A stretch of DNA of 55,403 bases from an uncultured Candidatus Actinomarina sp. (GTDB lineage Bacteria; Actinomycetota; Acidimicrobiia; Actinomarinales; Actinomarinaceae): NCBI GenBank assembly GCA_902521955.1, contig CABYTP010000002.1:1-55403 (forward strand), read 5' to 3'. Below the pieces are notes generated by a model, which worked only from the letters and a program-made list of their open reading frames with translations, did no database searches and was not told where the DNA came from. This document shows positions 55,295 through 55,403 of this stretch, one piece after another (the first letter of the stretch is position 1; every line of letters starts with the position of its first letter). The position numbers and the translations under genes are program-made.

Positions 55295-55403
55295 TTAAAA
55301 TAAGTTTTCTGTAAAAACATGAATTCCTTCCTGTGTCAATCCAATAGTATGCTCCCAATGAGCTGACTTTTTACCATCAATAGTCTTGACAGTCCACCCA
55401 TCA
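55295..55403 (-). CDS. map: Methionine aminopeptidase, C-terminal fragment (cut by right edge)
   Basis: Thirty-five residues before TAA 55295-55297: [20 protein letters not shown] and then [25 protein letters not shown] carries the last metal-binding Glu of the enzyme. Not in the ORF track because the start is outside the window. Followed by 66 nt of spacer before infA. Confidence 0.93.
   Translation of the reverse strand, partial: DGWTVKTIDGKKSAHWEHTIGLTQEGIHVFTENLF

Overview
The window is 55.4 kb of very AT-rich, tightly packed bacterial chromosome. A WhiB-family protein, the order map-infA-rpmJ-rpsM-rpsK-rpsD-rpoA-rplQ-truA ... rplM-rpsI-glmM-glmS ... alr-tsaE-tsaB-rimI-tsaD-groES-groEL, a DUF2342-like protein beside an HtrA protease, and an AhpE-like peroxiredoxin point to an actinobacterium. 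The low GC, minimal spacers and many 4-bp start/stop overlaps suggest a streamlined free-living lineage such as the marine Actinomarinales. That placement is inference; no 16S rRNA is present. I see no tRNA or rRNA gene, CRISPR array, insertion sequence, prophage or integrase.

Layout. 1-6658 (minus): a liv-type ABC importer operon, livF-livG-acyl-CoA ligase-livH-livM-livK, with livK cut by the left edge. 6791-9538 (plus): HtrA-like protease, a DUF2342-like protein and a peroxiredoxin. 9535-9876 (minus): whiB with its promoter and a perfect palindrome. 9932-13491 (plus): sdhCDAB and a small SCP2-like gene. 13548-18115 (minus): HU, then sucC-sucD-icd-mdh, so much of the TCA cycle is here. 18168-30220: a mixed accessory stretch with UvrD/PcrA helicase, TrpRS, a DMT permease, Nudix, YceI-like lipoprotein, YczE-like protein, an orphan oligopeptide-type permease pair, PlsC, FMN reductase, CsaA, a probable UGA-containing thioredoxin-like selenoprotein, a Fur regulator and an ECF (CbiQO-like) module. 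30205-32325: an esterase and an S51-like protein fused to a CysRS C-terminal-like domain. 32312-40609 (minus): all seven shikimate-pathway enzymes plus chorismate mutase, prephenate dehydratase and prephenate dehydrogenase. 40680-46302 (minus): groES-groEL, the t6A genes and alr. 46345-49996 (minus): two tiny glycine-zipper proteins, glmS preceded by a glmS ribozyme, and glmM. 50005-55403 (minus): ribosomal proteins, rpoA, truA, infA and the end of map.

The main discoveries are regulatory and cryptic. (i) Between aroH and aroF lies a complete transcription attenuator that the ORF track misses: a 14-codon leader peptide carrying Tyr-Phe-Tyr-Phe, a pause/protector hairpin, a possible antiterminator pairing and a perfect terminator with a 9-U tail directly before the aroF Shine-Dalgarno. 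Tyr/Phe supply would thereby control the nine-gene aro operon. (ii) The 82-aa ORF at 27980-28228 is the front part of a 157-codon thioredoxin-like gene. Its in-frame UGA falls on the first redox position of the CxxC motif, and a hairpin lies at bacterial SECIS distance. (iii) The 200-nt leader of glmS holds a recognisable glmS ribozyme. (iv) A perfect 9-bp inverted repeat overlaps the whiB -10 box, and a near-perfect 10-bp one lies before the ECF operon. (v) Several starts carry a TANNNT box 6-8 nt upstream and no Shine-Dalgarno, which suggests leaderless transcripts.
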